Assembly (NCBI RefSeq): GCF_030227225.1
Contig: NZ_JASPHQ010000001.1
Coordinates: 1-61,611 of the forward strand
Direction of reading: 5' to 3'
Length of the DNA: 61,611 nt
Origin: Corynebacterium rhinophilum
GTDB taxonomy: Bacteria; Actinomycetota; Actinomycetes; Mycobacteriales; Mycobacteriaceae
The notes beneath the pieces were generated by a model, which saw only the letters and a list, made by a program, of their open reading frames with translations, was not told the DNA's origin and did not search any database. Position numbers and translations under genes: made by a program. This document shows, piece by piece, positions 26,031 to 37,100 of this stretch; within the stretch, counting starts at the first letter, position 1; every line of letters begins with the position of its first letter.

Positions 26031-27044
26031 ATGCTGCCCAAGTCCCGCATCTTTTCCGTCCTTTTACTTGGCCTCGGCGTAGCGCTGGTGGCCGCCGGAG
26101 TAGCGGCGCCGGCGTTTTTGGATTTCTCGCCGCGGTTGCCGTTGGAACTCAAAAACACCGCGTGGACCCTTAAGGATGACTCCGCGGATTCCCAAGTGGT
26201 CAATAAGGATGGCACGTCGCCTTATTCTGGGCCGATGACCTACCAGATTAATGCGAGCATCCAAGAGCCTTCAGATGAAGATACCGCGACGCTGCGCATA
26301 GGGGAGACGCGCCTGCGCGGCGATGGTCAGGGCATCGACGATTTAAGCCAGGCGCAGGTGTGGACCTATCCCATGGACCGCCTGAGCGGTGAGGCAGAGG
26401 CAGAAGCCAGCCTGAGCCACACTTTGGCTAGCCCCGAAGATCAGGTGGCCATCGACGGGTACTGGCTGAAATTCCCAGCGGATGCGGAGAAAACGAACTA
26501 CCCGGTTTTTGACCCCACCCTGCGCAAGGCGGTGGACGCGGTCTTTGAAGAAGAAACTGACATAGAAGGCCGCACGGTGTATCGCTATCACCAGGAAATT
26601 GAACCAACGAACGTAGCGCAGCTGTATGCCGCCGATGGCAATACCACCTCCTTCCCCAAGGAAGATGGGGGTCAAGAACCTGGTTATTTGATGCACTCGG
26701 GCAGCCGAGACTTCTACGTCGACCAAGCCACCGGCTTGGTGGTGGGCATGGATATGGATATCGATGACTACTACGCGGATCGCGAGGGGGTAGGGCGCGA
26801 GCGAGCCTTTGTCTTTAATGGTTCCACTTCACAGGAAAGCCGTGCGGCGCTCATCGCGGAAGCAGAATCATTCCCACGCAACCACGTGGCGGAGATCGCG
26901 CGCTGGGTAGCCCTAGGAATCGGTATCTTGCTTACCTTTATTGGGGTCATTGGGGCACTTGGAATATATGACCGTAAAAACAAGCATGTACGCCGTCGCG
27001 GAAAGAAAAACGTCACCCAAATAGCTAGGCAAAGTTCCAGCTAA
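26031..27044 (+). CDS. PorA/DUF3068-family membrane protein
   Basis: A 337-residue protein with an N-terminal membrane segment (VLLLGLGVALVAAGVAAPAFL) and a second near the C-terminus (WVALGIGILLTFIGVIGALGI), enclosing a large extracytoplasmic domain. This is the DUF3068 layout, a family annotated as PorA porin-like in some Actinobacteria; the porin function is not established for this branch. ATG 26031 is chosen because the signal-like segment follows it. It ends with a basic cytoplasmic tail. It sits alone between higBA and the rpoB leader, so it probably has its own promoter. Confidence 0.78.
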   Translation: MLPKSRIFSVLLLGLGVALVAAGVAAPAFLDFSPRLPLELKNTAWTLKDDSADSQVVNKDGTSPYSGPMTYQINASIQEPSDEDTATLRIGETRLRGDGQGIDDLSQAQVWTYPMDRLSGEAEAEASLSHTLASPEDQVAIDGYWLKFPADAEKTNYPVFDPTLRKAVDAVFEEETDIEGRTVYRYHQEIEPTNVAQLYAADGNTTSFPKEDGGQEPGYLMHSGSRDFYVDQATGLVVGMDMDIDDYYADREGVGRERAFVFNGSTSQESRAALIAEAESFPRNHVAEIARWVALGIGILLTFIGVIGALGIYDRKNKHVRRRGKKNVTQIARQSSS

Positions 27045-27419
27045 GAGCCTTAAGTGTGGTTCGGGTTGCGGTTGCATGAGTTTTTAGTGGTACGGTGCTT
27101 GTGGTTGCCGCGATAGACGCGGTGCAGCATTACTGCCGCGTTGGCGCAGCGGCGAGCGAGAGCTTGCCCCCGAACGCGGAATGAAAAAGCCTTAAGAGTG
27201 GTGTGTCTTTACATACCTGAGTTTTTCCTATACACTAATTCGTTGCGCTGGAATCTGGATCTTCGGTGCACATTTAGCCTTTCGGGTTGGTGATGGCAAA
27301 ACCGACTTGACAAGGTGATTTTGTGCATTCTGAACCCAGACACTCCACAGCAGACCGAATGCTAAAATTACCAGCGGTTTTGCTGCTCGTCGGCCAGGGC
27401 GAGTAGCAATCCGCGTGAG
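27045..27419 (+). promoter_or_regulatory. Leader region of rpoB
   Basis: A gene-free stretch of 375 bases. It holds the promoter at 27208-27236 and another TTGACA hexamer at about 27308 that lacks a good -10. If the first promoter is used, the rpoB transcript has an untranslated leader of about 180 bases. No riboswitch class was recognised. Confidence 0.6.
27208..27236 (+). promoter_or_regulatory. Promoter of rpoBC
   Basis: -35 TTTACA (27208-27213), 17-base spacer, -10 TACACT (27231-27236), close to the corynebacterial SigA consensus. Confidence 0.65.
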
Positions 27420-30400
27420 GTGCTGGAAGGACCCATCTTGGCAGTCTCCCGCCAGACCAAGTCAGTGGCCAATATCCCCGGAGCCCCGAAGCGATACTCG
27501 TTTGCGAAAATTAGCGAGCCTATCGCCCTGCCGGGCCTCCTTGACGTACAACTCGATTCCTTTGCTTGGCTCGTCGGCTCGCCGGAATGGCGCGAGCGTG
27601 AGCAGGCTGAGCGCGGCGATGACGCACGCGTGACGAGTGGCCTTGAGGATATCCTCGAAGAGCTCTCGCCGATTCAGGACTACTCGGGCAATATGTCCCT
27701 GTCCTTGTCGGAGCCTCGCTTCGAGCCGGTGAAAAACACCGTCGATGAGTGTAAAGAAAAGGACATCAACTACTCCGCGCCGCTGTACGTGACCGCAGAG
27801 TTTATTAATAACGACACCCAAGAGATTAAGTCGCAGACCGTCTTCATCGGTGACTTCCCGATCATGACGGATATGGGTACCTTCATCGTGAACGGTACCG
27901 AGCGCGTCATCGTCTCCCAGCTGGTGCGTTCCCCGGGTGTGTACTTCGATCGTTCCATCGATAAGTCCACCGAACGCCCGCTGCACTCCGTGAAGATTAT
28001 TCCTTCCCGCGGTGCTTGGCTGGAGTTCGACGTGGACAAGCGCGATACCGTCGGCGTGCGCATTGACCGCAAGCGCCGCCAGCCGGTAACCGTCCTGTTG
28101 AAGGCACTGGGGTGGACCGAGGAGCAGATCAGGGAGCGCTTCAGCTTCTCTGAGCTCATGATGTCCACCCTAGAATCTGACGGTGTATCCAACACCGATG
28201 AAGCGCTGCTGGAGATCTACCGCAAGCAGCGCCCGGGCGAGCAGCCTACCCGCGAGTTGGCGCAGTCCTTGTTGGATAACTCCTTCTTCCGCGCTAAGCG
28301 CTATGACCTTGCCAAGGTTGGCCGCTACAAGGCCAACCGCAAGCTGGGCCTTGGCGGCGACCACGACGGTCTGATGACCCTGACTGAAGAAGACATCGCC
28401 GTCACCCTGGAGTACTTGGTACGCCTGCACGTTGGCGAGCGTGAGATGAAGGCACCAAACGGCGAGATGATCTCGCTGAACACCGACGACATCGACCACT
28501 TTGGCAACCGTCGTCTGCGCACCGTGGGTGAGCTCATCCAGAACCAGGTCCGTGTTGGCCTGTCCCGCATGGAACGCGTCGTGCGCGAGCGCATGACCAC
28601 CCAGGACGCCGAGTCCATCACGCCGACGTCCCTGATTAACGTGCGCCCGGTCTCTGCTGCTATCCGCGAGTTCTTTGGTACTTCGCAGCTCTCGCAGTTC
28701 ATGGACCACAACAACTCCCTGTCTGGCCTGACCCACAAGCGTCGCTTGTCCGCACTGGGCCCAGGTGGTCTGTCCCGTGAGCGCGCCGGCATTGAGGTGC
28801 GAGACGTGCACGCTTCGCACTACGGCCGCATGTGCCCGATTGAGACCCCTGAGGGTCCAAACATTGGTCTGATTGGTGCGCTGGCGTCCTACGCCCGCGT
28901 GAACCCCTTCGGCTTCATCGAGACCCCGTACCGCAAGGTCGTTGACGGCAAGGTTACGGACCAAGTGGAATACCTCACCGCTGATGAGGAGGACCGCTTC
29001 GCCATTGCTCAGGCCGAGGTTGAGCAGGACGAGGAAGGCCGTTTGATCGGCGAGCGCATCGAGGTCCGCTTGAAGGAAGGTGACATCGGAGTGACCGATG
29101 CCTCCGGTGTGGACTACGTTGACGTTTCCCCGCGCCAGATGGTCTCCGTTGGTACCGCCATGATTCCGTTCTTGGAGCACGACGATGCTAACCGTGCCTT
29201 GATGGGTGCGAACATGCAGAAGCAGGCGGTTCCGCTGGTTCGTTCCGAGGCCCCACTGGTGGGTACCGGTATGGAGCAGCGCGCTGCCTACGACGCTGGT
29301 GACGTCGTCATCACGCCAAAGGCCGGTGTGGTTGAAAACGTTACCGCTGACGTCATTACCATTATGGACGATGAGGGTCAGCGCGATACCTACATCCTGC
29401 GTAAGTTCGAGCGCACCAACCAGGGCACCAACTACAACCAGACCCCGCTGGTGTCCATGGGACAGCGCGTAGAGGCCGGCCAGGTTTTGGCCGATGGCCC
29501 AGGTACCCATAATGGTGAGATGTCGCTCGGCCGCAACCTGCTGGTTGCGTTCATGCCGTGGGAAGGCCACAACTACGAGGACGCCATCATCCTTAACCAG
29601 CGCATCGTGGAGGAGGACATCCTGACCTCCGTCCACATCGAAGAGCACGAGATCGATGCTCGTGACACCAAGCTGGGCGCCGAGGAAATCACCCGCGAAA
29701 TTCCAAACGTCGCTGAGGATGTCTTGAGCGACCTCGATGAGCGCGGCATCATCCGTATCGGTGCTGACGTTCGTGCCGGCGATATCCTAGTGGGTAAGGT
29801 CACCCCGAAGGGTGAGACCGAGCTGACTCCGGAAGAGCGCCTGCTGCGCGCCATCTTCGGTGAGAAGGCCCGCGAGGTGCGCGATACCTCCATGAAGGTT
29901 CCGCACGGTGAGGTGGGCAAGGTTATTGGCGTTGCTCGCTTCTCCCGCGATGATGACGACGACCTGGCACCTGGCGTCAACGAGATGATCCGCGTGTACG
30001 TGGCACAAAAGCGCAAGATCCAGGACGGCGATAAGATGGCCGGCCGCCACGGCAACAAGGGTGTTGTGGGCAAGATCCTGCCGCCAGAGGATATGCCGTT
30101 CATGGAGGATGGCACCCCGGTGGACATCCTGCTGAACACCCACGGTGTGCCGCGTCGTATGAACATCGGCCAGGTGCTTGAGTTGCACTTGGGCTGGCTG
30201 GCTCACGCTGGTTGGAAGGTCGACACCGAGGATCCGGCTAACGCCGAGCTCCTCAAGACCTTGCCGGAAGAGCTTTACGATGTCCCTGCGGACTCCCTGA
30301 CCGCCACCCCGGTCTTCGATGGTGCTACCAACCACGAGATCGAGCGCCTGTTGGCATCGTCCCGCCCGAACCGCGACGGCGACGTACTGGTCAATGAGCA

Positions 30401-30914
30401 CGGTAAGGCCACGCTTTTCGATGGCCGCTCGGGCGAGCCGTACAAGTACCCCATCTCCGTGGGCTACATGTACATGCTCAAGCTGCACCACCTGGTTGAT
30501 GAGAAGATTCACGCTCGTTCCACTGGTCCTTACTCCATGATTACCCAGCAGCCACTGGGTGGTAAGGCTCAGTTCGGTGGCCAGCGCTTCGGTGAGATGG
30601 AGGTGTGGGCAATGCAGGCTTATGGCGCTGCCTACACCCTGCAGGAGCTCTTGACCATTAAGTCCGATGACGTGGTGGGCCGCGTGAAGGTCTACGAGGC
30701 CATCGTGAAGGGCGACAACATCCCAGATCCGGGCATCCCTGAGTCCTTCAAGGTGTTGCTCAAGGAGCTGCAGTCCCTGTGCCTGAACGTGGAAGTTCTT
30801 TCCACCGACGGCACTCCGATGGAGCTGTCTGGCTCTGATGACGATGACATGGATAGCCCATCGCTTGGCATTAACTTGTCCCGCGATGAGGGCTCTTCCG
30901 CAGACATCGCCTAA
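27420..30914 (+). CDS. rpoB: DNA-directed RNA polymerase subunit beta
   Basis: Beta subunit of 1164 residues from GTG 27420 ([16 protein letters not shown], the usual corynebacterial annotation). The best ribosome-binding site, GGAAGG, lies at 27426-27431, inside this form, 7 bases before TTG 27438, so translation may really start at the TTG, as was proposed for M. tuberculosis rpoB. All main motifs are present, including [12 protein letters not shown] near the end. The rifampicin-binding segment reads [15 protein letters not shown]: the residue equal to E. coli Gln517 is His. Downstream rpoC begins 132 bases on, as one operon. Confidence 0.97.
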   Translation: MLEGPILAVSRQTKSVANIPGAPKRYSFAKISEPIALPGLLDVQLDSFAWLVGSPEWREREQAERGDDARVTSGLEDILEELSPIQDYSGNMSLSLSEPRFEPVKNTVDECKEKDINYSAPLYVTAEFINNDTQEIKSQTVFIGDFPIMTDMGTFIVNGTERVIVSQLVRSPGVYFDRSIDKSTERPLHSVKIIPSRGAWLEFDVDKRDTVGVRIDRKRRQPVTVLLKALGWTEEQIRERFSFSELMMSTLESDGVSNTDEALLEIYRKQRPGEQPTRELAQSLLDNSFFRAKRYDLAKVGRYKANRKLGLGGDHDGLMTLTEEDIAVTLEYLVRLHVGEREMKAPNGEMISLNTDDIDHFGNRRLRTVGELIQNQVRVGLSRMERVVRERMTTQDAESITPTSLINVRPVSAAIREFFGTSQLSQFMDHNNSLSGLTHKRRLSALGPGGLSRERAGIEVRDVHASHYGRMCPIETPEGPNIGLIGALASYARVNPFGFIETPYRKVVDGKVTDQVEYLTADEEDRFAIAQAEVEQDEEGRLIGERIEVRLKEGDIGVTDASGVDYVDVSPRQMVSVGTAMIPFLEHDDANRALMGANMQKQAVPLVRSEAPLVGTGMEQRAAYDAGDVVITPKAGVVENVTADVITIMDDEGQRDTYILRKFERTNQGTNYNQTPLVSMGQRVEAGQVLADGPGTHNGEMSLGRNLLVAFMPWEGHNYEDAIILNQRIVEEDILTSVHIEEHEIDARDTKLGAEEITREIPNVAEDVLSDLDERGIIRIGADVRAGDILVGKVTPKGETELTPEERLLRAIFGEKAREVRDTSMKVPHGEVGKVIGVARFSRDDDDDLAPGVNEMIRVYVAQKRKIQDGDKMAGRHGNKGVVGKILPPEDMPFMEDGTPVDILLNTHGVPRRMNIGQVLELHLGWLAHAGWKVDTEDPANAELLKTLPEELYDVPADSLTATPVFDGATNHEIERLLASSRPNRDGDVLVNEHGKATLFDGRSGEPYKYPISVGYMYMLKLHHLVDEKIHARSTGPYSMITQQPLGGKAQFGGQRFGEMEVWAMQAYGAAYTLQELLTIKSDDVVGRVKVYEAIVKGDNIPDPGIPESFKVLLKELQSLCLNVEVLSTDGTPMELSGSDDDDMDSPSLGINLSRDEGSSADIA

Positions 30915-31046
30915 ATAGATTCTCGGTCCACTGCGGAATGCATGGTTCCGGTGCCTAACACCGGGACCGCCGCGGGCGGGCAATAAAGATTAATTCATTA
31001 AAAGCCATCAATTCCTCAGATGACGAGGATGAAAGGGAGACATTAC

Positions 31047-34000
31047 GTGTTTGACGTAAATCTCTTCGACGAGCTCCGCATCGGTCTGGCCACTGCTGAC
31101 GATATCCGTCGCTGGTCTAAGGGCGAGGTTAAAAAGCCCGAGACCATTAACTACCGCACGCTGAAGCCGGAAAAGGACGGCTTGTTCTGCGAGCGCATTT
31201 TCGGACCTACCCGTGACTGGGAGTGTGCTTGTGGTAAGTACAAGCGCGTCCGTTACAAGGGCATCATCTGTGAGCGTTGCGGCGTAGAGGTCACCAAGTC
31301 CAAGGTGCGCCGTGAGCGCATGGGCCACATTGAACTGGCCGCTCCGGTAACCCACATCTGGTACTTCAAGGGCGTTCCTTCCCGCCTAGGCTACCTGCTG
31401 GACCTGGCTCCGAAGGACCTTGAGCGCATCATCTACTTCGCTGCCAACATCATCACCTCGGTTGATGAAGAGGCTCGCCACAACGACCAGTCCACTCTGG
31501 AAGCAGAAATGCTGCTGGAAAAGAAGGACGTTGAGGACGATACCGAGTCCGAGATCGCAGAGCGCGCTTCCAAGCTCGAGTCCGACTTGGCAGAACTGGA
31601 GGCAGCCGGTGCGCGTGCCGATGCCCGCAAGAAGGTACAGAACGCTGCCGATAAGGAAATGCAGCACATCCGCGAGCGCGGCGAGCGCGAGGTCGCGCGC
31701 TTGGATGAAATCTGGAACACCTTCCTGAAGCTTGCTCCGAAGCAGATGGTCATCGATGAGACCATTTACGAAGAGCTGGTTGACCGCTACGAGGATTACT
31801 TCACCGGCGGCATGGGTGCAGAAGCCATCCAGACCTTGGTACGCAATTTCGACCTCGAGGCAGAGGCCGAGGAGCTGCGTGAGATCATCAACAACGGCAA
31901 GGGCCAAAAGAAGATGCGCGCGCTTAAGCGCCTCAAGGTTGTTGCCGCATTCCTGAACTCCGGCAATGACCCGGCAGGCATGGTGCTGGACGCAATTCCG
32001 GTTATCCCGCCTGAGCTGCGCCCGATGGTGCAGCTGGACGGTGGCCGCTTCGCCACCTCGGATCTGAATGACCTGTACCGCCGCGTTATCAACCGCAATA
32101 ACCGCCTGAAGCGCATGATTGACCTGGGTGCACCAGAGATCATCGTGAATAACGAGAAGCGCATGCTGCAGGAGTCTGTTGACGCGCTCTTCGATAACGG
32201 CCGCCGTGGCCGTCCGGTTACCGGCCCGGGCAACCGCCCGTTGAAGTCTCTGTCTGACTTGCTCAAGGGTAAGCAGGGTCGTTTCCGCCAGAACCTGCTG
32301 GGTAAGCGCGTGGACTACTCCGGTCGTTCCGTTATTATCGTCGGCCCGCAGCTGAAGCTGCACGAGTGTGGTTTGCCGAAGCTGATGGCACTCGAGCTGT
32401 TCAAGCCCTTCGTTATGAAGCGCTTGGTCGAAAACGACTACGCCCAGAACATCAAGTCTGCAAAGCGCATGGTGGAGCGCCAGCGCCCAGAGGTTTGGGA
32501 CGTGCTGGAGCAGGCCATTTCTGAGCACCCTGTGATGCTCAACCGTGCGCCTACGTTGCACCGCTTGGGTATTCAGGCCTTCGAGCCGAAGCTGGTTGAG
32601 GGTAAGGCAATTCAGCTGCACCCGCTGGCCTGTGAGGCCTTCAACGCCGACTTCGACGGTGACCAGATGGCAGTTCACCTGCCGCTGTCTGCAGAAGCAC
32701 AGGCAGAGGCTCGCGTGCTGATGCTGGCTTCCAACAACATTCTGTCCCCGGCATCCGGTAAGCCGCTGGCTATGCCGCGTCTGGACATGGTGACCGGCCT
32801 GTACTACCTCACCATGGACAAGGCAGAGGACGAGATCGGCGGCAACGGTCGCTACCGCGAGGCTGGCGAGGATTACCCGGCTACTGGCGTGTACTCCTCC
32901 TACGCCGAGGCCCTGATGGCCTACGACCGTGGCACGGTTGGTCTTCAGGCACCGATCAAGGTGCGCATCGATCACCTGCGCCCACCAGAGGACATCGAGG
33001 CAGAGCTCTTCCCCGATGGCTGGTCCAAGGGCCAGGCATGGTTGGGCTACACCACTATCGGCCGCATTATGTTCAACGAGCTGCTGCCGTGGAACTACCC
33101 GTACCTTGAGGGCATCATGGTCCGCAAGGGCGGCGGCACCGACGGCAAGGTGCTCATTGGTGACGTGGTCAATGACTTGGCCACCAAGTACCCAATGATC
33201 ACCGTGGCCCAGGTTCTGGACAACATGAAGGACGCTGGCTTCTACTGGGCAACCCGTTCCGGTGTGACCATTACGATGTCTGACGTGCTCGTGCTGCCGA
33301 ATAAGACCGAGATCCTTGAGTCTTATGAGAAGGAAGCAGAGCGCATCGAGCGTAAGTACTGGGAGCAGGGTGCTCTCACGGAACGCGAGCGTTATGACCG
33401 CTTGGTTGAGCTGTGGAAGGACGCTACCGATACCGTTGGTGAGGCCGTCGAGAGCATCTACCCGGATTACAACCCAATTCCGATGATTGTGAAATCGGGT
33501 GCTGCCGGTAACATGCGTCAGATCTGGACGCTCGCCGGTATGAAGGGCATGGTTGTGAACTCGCACGGTGATTACATCACCCGTCCGATTAAGACCTCCT
33601 TCCGCGAAGGCCTGTCCGTGCTGGAGTACTTCAACAACTCCCACGGTTCCCGCAAGGGTCTGGCCGATACCGCGCTGCGTACCGCTGACTCTGGCTACCT
33701 CACCCGTCGTCTGGTGGACGTCGCTCAGGATGTCATCGTCCGCGAAGAGGACTGTGGCACCCGCCAGGGTGTGCGCGTTCCTATCGGCGAGGTATCCGGC
33801 GACAAGGTCGTCCTCTCCGAGTTGTGGGAGACCTCCGCTTCCGGTCGCGTGCTTGCCACCGACGTCAAGGACGAGAACGGCGAAGTCGTCGCAGAGGCTG
33901 GTGCAGACTTGACCGAGGAGCTTACCCAGAAGCTTCTCGGTGCCAAGGTCACCGACGTCAAGGTTCGCTCCGTGCTGACCTGCCAGACCCCGGCTGGTGT

Positions 34001-35042
34001 CTGTGCTAAGTGCTACGGCAAGTCCATGGCATCCGGCCAGTTGGTCGACATCGGCGAGGCCGTCGGCATCGTGGCTGCACAGTCCATTGGTGAGCCTGGT
34101 ACCCAGCTGACCATGCGTACCTTCCACCAGGGTGGTGTCGGTGGCGACATTACCGGTGGTCTGCCGCGTGTGCAGGAGCTCTTCGAGGCTCGTAACCCGA
34201 AGAACCGCGCACCGATTGCCTCCGTGGATGGCACCGTGTCCCTGTCCGATGAGGGCAACTTCTGGACCATGACCATTACCCCGGATGACGGCTCTGATGA
34301 CGTGGTTTACGAGAAGCTGTCCAAGCGCCAGGGCCTGGCCCAGGTGCGTCGCCCGATGGAGTCCAACCCGGATGCGATGATCGAGCGTTCCTTGAAGGAC
34401 GGCGACCACGTTGAGACCGGTGACCGCTTGATGCGTGGTGCGGCTGACCCGCACGACGTGCTTGAGGTTCTGGGCCGTCGCGGCGTGGAGCAGCACCTCA
34501 TCAACGAGGTGCAGGCCGTGTACCGCACCCAGGGTGTGGCCATCCACGACAAGCACATCGAGATCATCATCCGCCAGATGCTGCGCCGTGGTACCGTCAT
34601 CGACGCCGGGACCACGGAGCTGCTGCCGGGTAACCTGATTGACCTTTCTGAGGCCAAGCAGATGAACGCTGCTCAGGTCGCAGAAGGCGGCGAGCCGGCA
34701 CAGCTGCGCTCGGAGATTATGGGTATTACCAAGGCCTCCTTGGCTACCGAGTCTTGGCTGTCCGCAGCCTCGTTCCAGGAGACCACGCGCGTGCTTACCG
34801 ATGCCGCTATTAACAAGCGCTCCGATAAGCTCATCGGTCTCAAGGAGAACGTCATCATCGGTAAGCTGATCCCGGCCGGTACCGGTATCTCGCGCTACCG
34901 CAATATCTCCGTCAAGCCGACCGAGGCTGCGCGCAACGCCGCATACTCGATTCCGACTTACGGCGATTCCATCTACGGCGATGATGGCTTCGGTGAATTC
35001 ACCGGCGCCTCCGTCCCGCTGGATGAAGACTTCACCTTCTAA
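31047..35042 (+). CDS. rpoC: DNA-directed RNA polymerase subunit beta'
   Basis: Beta' subunit of 1331 residues. The N-terminal zinc ribbon ([20 protein letters not shown]) and the catalytic [12 protein letters not shown] loop that holds the active-site Mg are intact, as is the C-terminal second zinc site ([17 protein letters not shown]). GTG 31047 is taken as the start since it follows AAAGGGAGA and begins [12 protein letters not shown], the standard corynebacterial start. A strong terminator lies 39 bases after the stop. Confidence 0.97.
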   Translation: MFDVNLFDELRIGLATADDIRRWSKGEVKKPETINYRTLKPEKDGLFCERIFGPTRDWECACGKYKRVRYKGIICERCGVEVTKSKVRRERMGHIELAAPVTHIWYFKGVPSRLGYLLDLAPKDLERIIYFAANIITSVDEEARHNDQSTLEAEMLLEKKDVEDDTESEIAERASKLESDLAELEAAGARADARKKVQNAADKEMQHIRERGEREVARLDEIWNTFLKLAPKQMVIDETIYEELVDRYEDYFTGGMGAEAIQTLVRNFDLEAEAEELREIINNGKGQKKMRALKRLKVVAAFLNSGNDPAGMVLDAIPVIPPELRPMVQLDGGRFATSDLNDLYRRVINRNNRLKRMIDLGAPEIIVNNEKRMLQESVDALFDNGRRGRPVTGPGNRPLKSLSDLLKGKQGRFRQNLLGKRVDYSGRSVIIVGPQLKLHECGLPKLMALELFKPFVMKRLVENDYAQNIKSAKRMVERQRPEVWDVLEQAISEHPVMLNRAPTLHRLGIQAFEPKLVEGKAIQLHPLACEAFNADFDGDQMAVHLPLSAEAQAEARVLMLASNNILSPASGKPLAMPRLDMVTGLYYLTMDKAEDEIGGNGRYREAGEDYPATGVYSSYAEALMAYDRGTVGLQAPIKVRIDHLRPPEDIEAELFPDGWSKGQAWLGYTTIGRIMFNELLPWNYPYLEGIMVRKGGGTDGKVLIGDVVNDLATKYPMITVAQVLDNMKDAGFYWATRSGVTITMSDVLVLPNKTEILESYEKEAERIERKYWEQGALTERERYDRLVELWKDATDTVGEAVESIYPDYNPIPMIVKSGAAGNMRQIWTLAGMKGMVVNSHGDYITRPIKTSFREGLSVLEYFNNSHGSRKGLADTALRTADSGYLTRRLVDVAQDVIVREEDCGTRQGVRVPIGEVSGDKVVLSELWETSASGRVLATDVKDENGEVVAEAGADLTEELTQKLLGAKVTDVKVRSVLTCQTPAGVCAKCYGKSMASGQLVDIGEAVGIVAAQSIGEPGTQLTMRTFHQGGVGGDITGGLPRVQELFEARNPKNRAPIASVDGTVSLSDEGNFWTMTITPDDGSDDVVYEKLSKRQGLAQVRRPMESNPDAMIERSLKDGDHVETGDRLMRGAADPHDVLEVLGRRGVEQHLINEVQAVYRTQGVAIHDKHIEIIIRQMLRRGTVIDAGTTELLPGNLIDLSEAKQMNAAQVAEGGEPAQLRSEIMGITKASLATESWLSAASFQETTRVLTDAAINKRSDKLIGLKENVIIGKLIPAGTGISRYRNISVKPTEAARNAAYSIPTYGDSIYGDDGFGEFTGASVPLDEDFTF

Positions 35043-35080
35043 GTCCTAGAGCGCGTGCCCCACGGCACCGCGTTCAATTA

Positions 35081-35122
35081 GAGCCCCCGCTTCCGTGTCA
35101 AACGGTAAGCGGGGGCTCTTTC
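35081..35122 (+). terminator. Terminator of rpoBC
   Basis: GAGCCCCCGCTT pairs with AAGCGGGGGCTC, inner CCGT/ACGG, followed by TTTC. Confidence 0.85.
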
Positions 35123-35204
35123 AGGATATTTCTCTATTAACGCAGATGGCCTATAAATATCTTATTTTTTAAAAATGGGCTTCGAATTGGGATACAATTT
35201 AACG

Positions 35205-35999
35205 TCACTTTGAACGAGGATCGTTTTTCAGAATTTCCGGAAGGGGATCGCTCGCCGAAAAATATTGAAGAACGTTAGGATCCAAGCAATTAAGTAATTC
35301 AAAAATTTCCTTCCGGTAGATGCTGCAATCGATATCGATCAGTGACTCTTGGTGGCTAATTCTATTTCTAAGTAAAACGGCGTGATGCATGATAAAACTA
35401 GCTCGATTAGGGGAAATAGTCTTAGGCCCCGATGACAGCGCCCGGCTAGTTATCTCTTTGTACACGGACTTGAGATTCGTATAAGTGGTCACGTTAGGGT
35501 AATACTTGCGGGTACCATCGGGGCGAATTGTCGGTTCTCGGTAGAAGAAAGCTTCCTTCCATTGAGTTAAGGTGACTTGGGCAATAATGTCATCGCGGTT
35601 AATGGGTTGACCTTTTCGCGGATGAGTCCCTTCGATGAGCCCAGTTCCGTTGTCGCGAATCCCTTTAGCATTCCTGGCTTTTCCTAGGGCTCTGTTTGCA
35701 ATTTGTTGGCTGACTTTGGAGAGAGGGAAGGATACATTGCAAGTGGGATGTTCAATCCAATTCTTATTGCTTTGAGGCTCCTGCTCATCGCTCCATTCAT
35801 CGATCGCTTTGCAAATCTTGTTTCTGAGGACAATCTCAAAAACGGATAATAAGTTCCAAAGCGCCGCAGATAGTTGAAGGTCCCACCTATAAAGCTCGAG
35901 GGCTCGACCAGCATGATTTCCCATTTGAGTTAAATATTTTCCAGCGCGCTGTTCTCCCAACGTCTGTAGTACATGTTGTTCATGTCTGGATCCGTGCAT
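35205..35999 (-). CDS. Abi-family protein with HEPN-like motif
   Basis: A 264-residue protein of the Abi-like (abortive phage infection, Abi_2/AbiD/F) type. The N-terminal LWNLLSVFEIVLRNKI helix is typical, and the C-terminal half has RNRISH at residues 211-216, an Rx4H motif as in HEPN ribonucleases. Proteins of this type are thought to arrest the host upon phage infection by RNA cleavage. Start ATG 35999. The gene is markedly AT-rich against its neighbours, points opposite to rpoC and has no partner gene, which suggests horizontal gain. An RNase role is inferred from family and motif only. Confidence 0.72.
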   Translation of the reverse strand: MHGSRHEQHVLQTLGEQRAGKYLTQMGNHAGRALELYRWDLQLSAALWNLLSVFEIVLRNKICKAIDEWSDEQEPQSNKNWIEHPTCNVSFPLSKVSQQIANRALGKARNAKGIRDNGTGLIEGTHPRKGQPINRDDIIAQVTLTQWKEAFFYREPTIRPDGTRKYYPNVTTYTNLKSVYKEITSRALSSGPKTISPNRASFIMHHAVLLRNRISHQESLIDIDCSIYRKEIFELLNCLDPNVLQYFSASDPLPEILKNDPRSK

Positions 36000-36335
36000 T
36001 GCTTCGTCTTTCTTGGCATCGCGGATTGGGTGATCTTGTCATAGTGTGCTTTTTGGTCTATTCTCGGAGCTGAGAGAGTGATATAGCCGCCTAGGATCTT
36101 AATTCACTCCAGTAGGAAGGGCCACGTCCGAACACCGGTTATAAGCCGAAGTATCGGACGGGGCCCTTCCGTTTTGGGACTGTCTGATGGATTGTGTGTA
36201 GGTTTCCCGTTACTGGGACCCCAACTCGGCCGCCGAATTGGTTGTGGGGACCCGTATGCGTGCTTGCTAGTATGAGTAAAGCCTGTGGCCCAGATAAGTA
36301 AAATGTGGGCCTTGGACTACTTGATTTAAACCATT
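36000..36335. other. Gene-free stretch with long inverted repeat
   Basis: No gene was found between the Abi gene and the TPP riboswitch. The stretch holds the inverted repeat at 36115-36170, the putative upstream region of the Abi gene (minus strand) and of the ykoE transcript (plus strand), and a small GGCCCA/TGGGCC hairpin near 36287-36310. Confidence 0.6.
36115..36170. repeat. Imperfect inverted repeat resembling ISL3-type ends
   Basis: GGAAGGGCC plus GTCCGA on the left pair with TCGGAC plus GGCCCTTCC on the right, around a centre with a further CGG/CCG pair. The right arm continues as GGCCCTTCCGTTTTGGG, which resembles terminal repeats of corynebacterial ISL3-family elements as remembered; no transposase gene is next to it. 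It could equally be a terminator-like hairpin, since TTTT follows. Confidence 0.4.
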
Positions 36336-36466
36336 ACACGGGAGCTTTCAGAATCTGTGGGCCCGTGGGCCTACAGGCCGCACAGGCACATAAATGAAGG
36401 CTGAGATACTGCGAAATGACGCGGTGAACCGTTGAACCTGATCCGGGTAATTCCGGCGAGAGGGAG
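36336..36466 (+). promoter_or_regulatory. TPP riboswitch
   Basis: Thi-box elements are all present: ACACGGGAGC at the 5' end, GGCTGAGAT in the middle, and GAACCTGATCCGGGTAAT with CCGGCGAGAGGGA at the 3' end, the pyrophosphate- and pyrimidine-sensing helices. It ends 7 bases before the ykoE start and overlaps its Shine-Dalgarno, so control is probably at translation initiation: thiamine diphosphate would lower uptake gene expression. Confidence 0.93.
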
Positions 36467-36472
36467 AAAATA

Positions 36473-37087
36473 ATGACTGCTAATACTGCTGGGGCCGCAA
36501 CACCAAAGCGCAACTTGGACTGGCGCGTGGTGGACATCGTGGTGGCATCCGTCTTGGGTGTTGCCTGTGGTTTCGTATTCTTGGGCTGGAATGCCGTGGG
36601 CTATGCCTGGTACGAAGCCATGGATGCGCTCACACCGGGTCTTGGCGGCTTGGCCACCGGTATCTGGCTGCTTGGCGGTATCCTGGGCGGATTGGTCATC
36701 CGCAAGCCGGGTGCAGCGGTGTACGTGGAGGTTCTTGCCGCTACCGTGTCTGCCGTCTTGGGTTCGCAGTGGGGCATTAGCACCCTGTACTCGGGCTTGG
36801 CACAGGGCATCGGTGTGGAGATCATCTTCGCCATCTTCATGTACCGGCAGTTCAACCTTGGCGTGACCATCCTGGCAGGTATGGCAGCAGGCTGGGGTGC
36901 CTTTGTTCTGGAGCTGTTTACCTCCGGTAACCTCGCGAAGTCCTTCGAGTTCAATATGATCTACTTGGTCACGTTGACCATTTCCGGTGCCATCTTGGCC
37001 GGAGCCTTGGGCTTCGTTGTGGTAAAGGCATTGGCTAAGACCGGTGCCCTTGACCGCTTTGCGGTAGGCCGCGAACAGCGCGCTTAG
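36473..37087 (+). CDS. ykoE: ECF transporter substrate-binding membrane component (thiamine precursor)
   Basis: A 204-residue membrane protein with about six hydrophobic segments, matching YkoE, the S-component of the YkoEDC importer for hydroxymethylpyrimidine or thiamine. Direct placement after a TPP riboswitch, and the following ATPase and T-component genes, support the assignment. ATG 36473 lies inside the GAGAGGGAG ribosome-binding region of the riboswitch. Specificity between thiamine and its precursor cannot be read from the sequence. Confidence 0.9.
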   Translation: MTANTAGAATPKRNLDWRVVDIVVASVLGVACGFVFLGWNAVGYAWYEAMDALTPGLGGLATGIWLLGGILGGLVIRKPGAAVYVEVLAATVSAVLGSQWGISTLYSGLAQGIGVEIIFAIFMYRQFNLGVTILAGMAAGWGAFVLELFTSGNLAKSFEFNMIYLVTLTISGAILAGALGFVVVKALAKTGALDRFAVGREQRA

Positions 37088-37100
37088 GGCTTAGACCGTT

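Noticed and set aside
27308..27340. Second rpoB promoter at TTGACA (about 27308)
   Set aside because: The -35 is perfect but no acceptable -10 hexamer lies 16-18 bases downstream.
28170..29648. A 492-codon open frame on the minus strand
   Set aside because: Antisense to rpoB, repetitive Val/His/Gly-rich composition and no ribosome site; a shadow of the real gene.
31386..34556. A 1056-codon open frame on the minus strand
   Set aside because: It is fully antisense to rpoC, has no recognisable domain, and arises from the codon bias of a highly expressed GC-rich gene.
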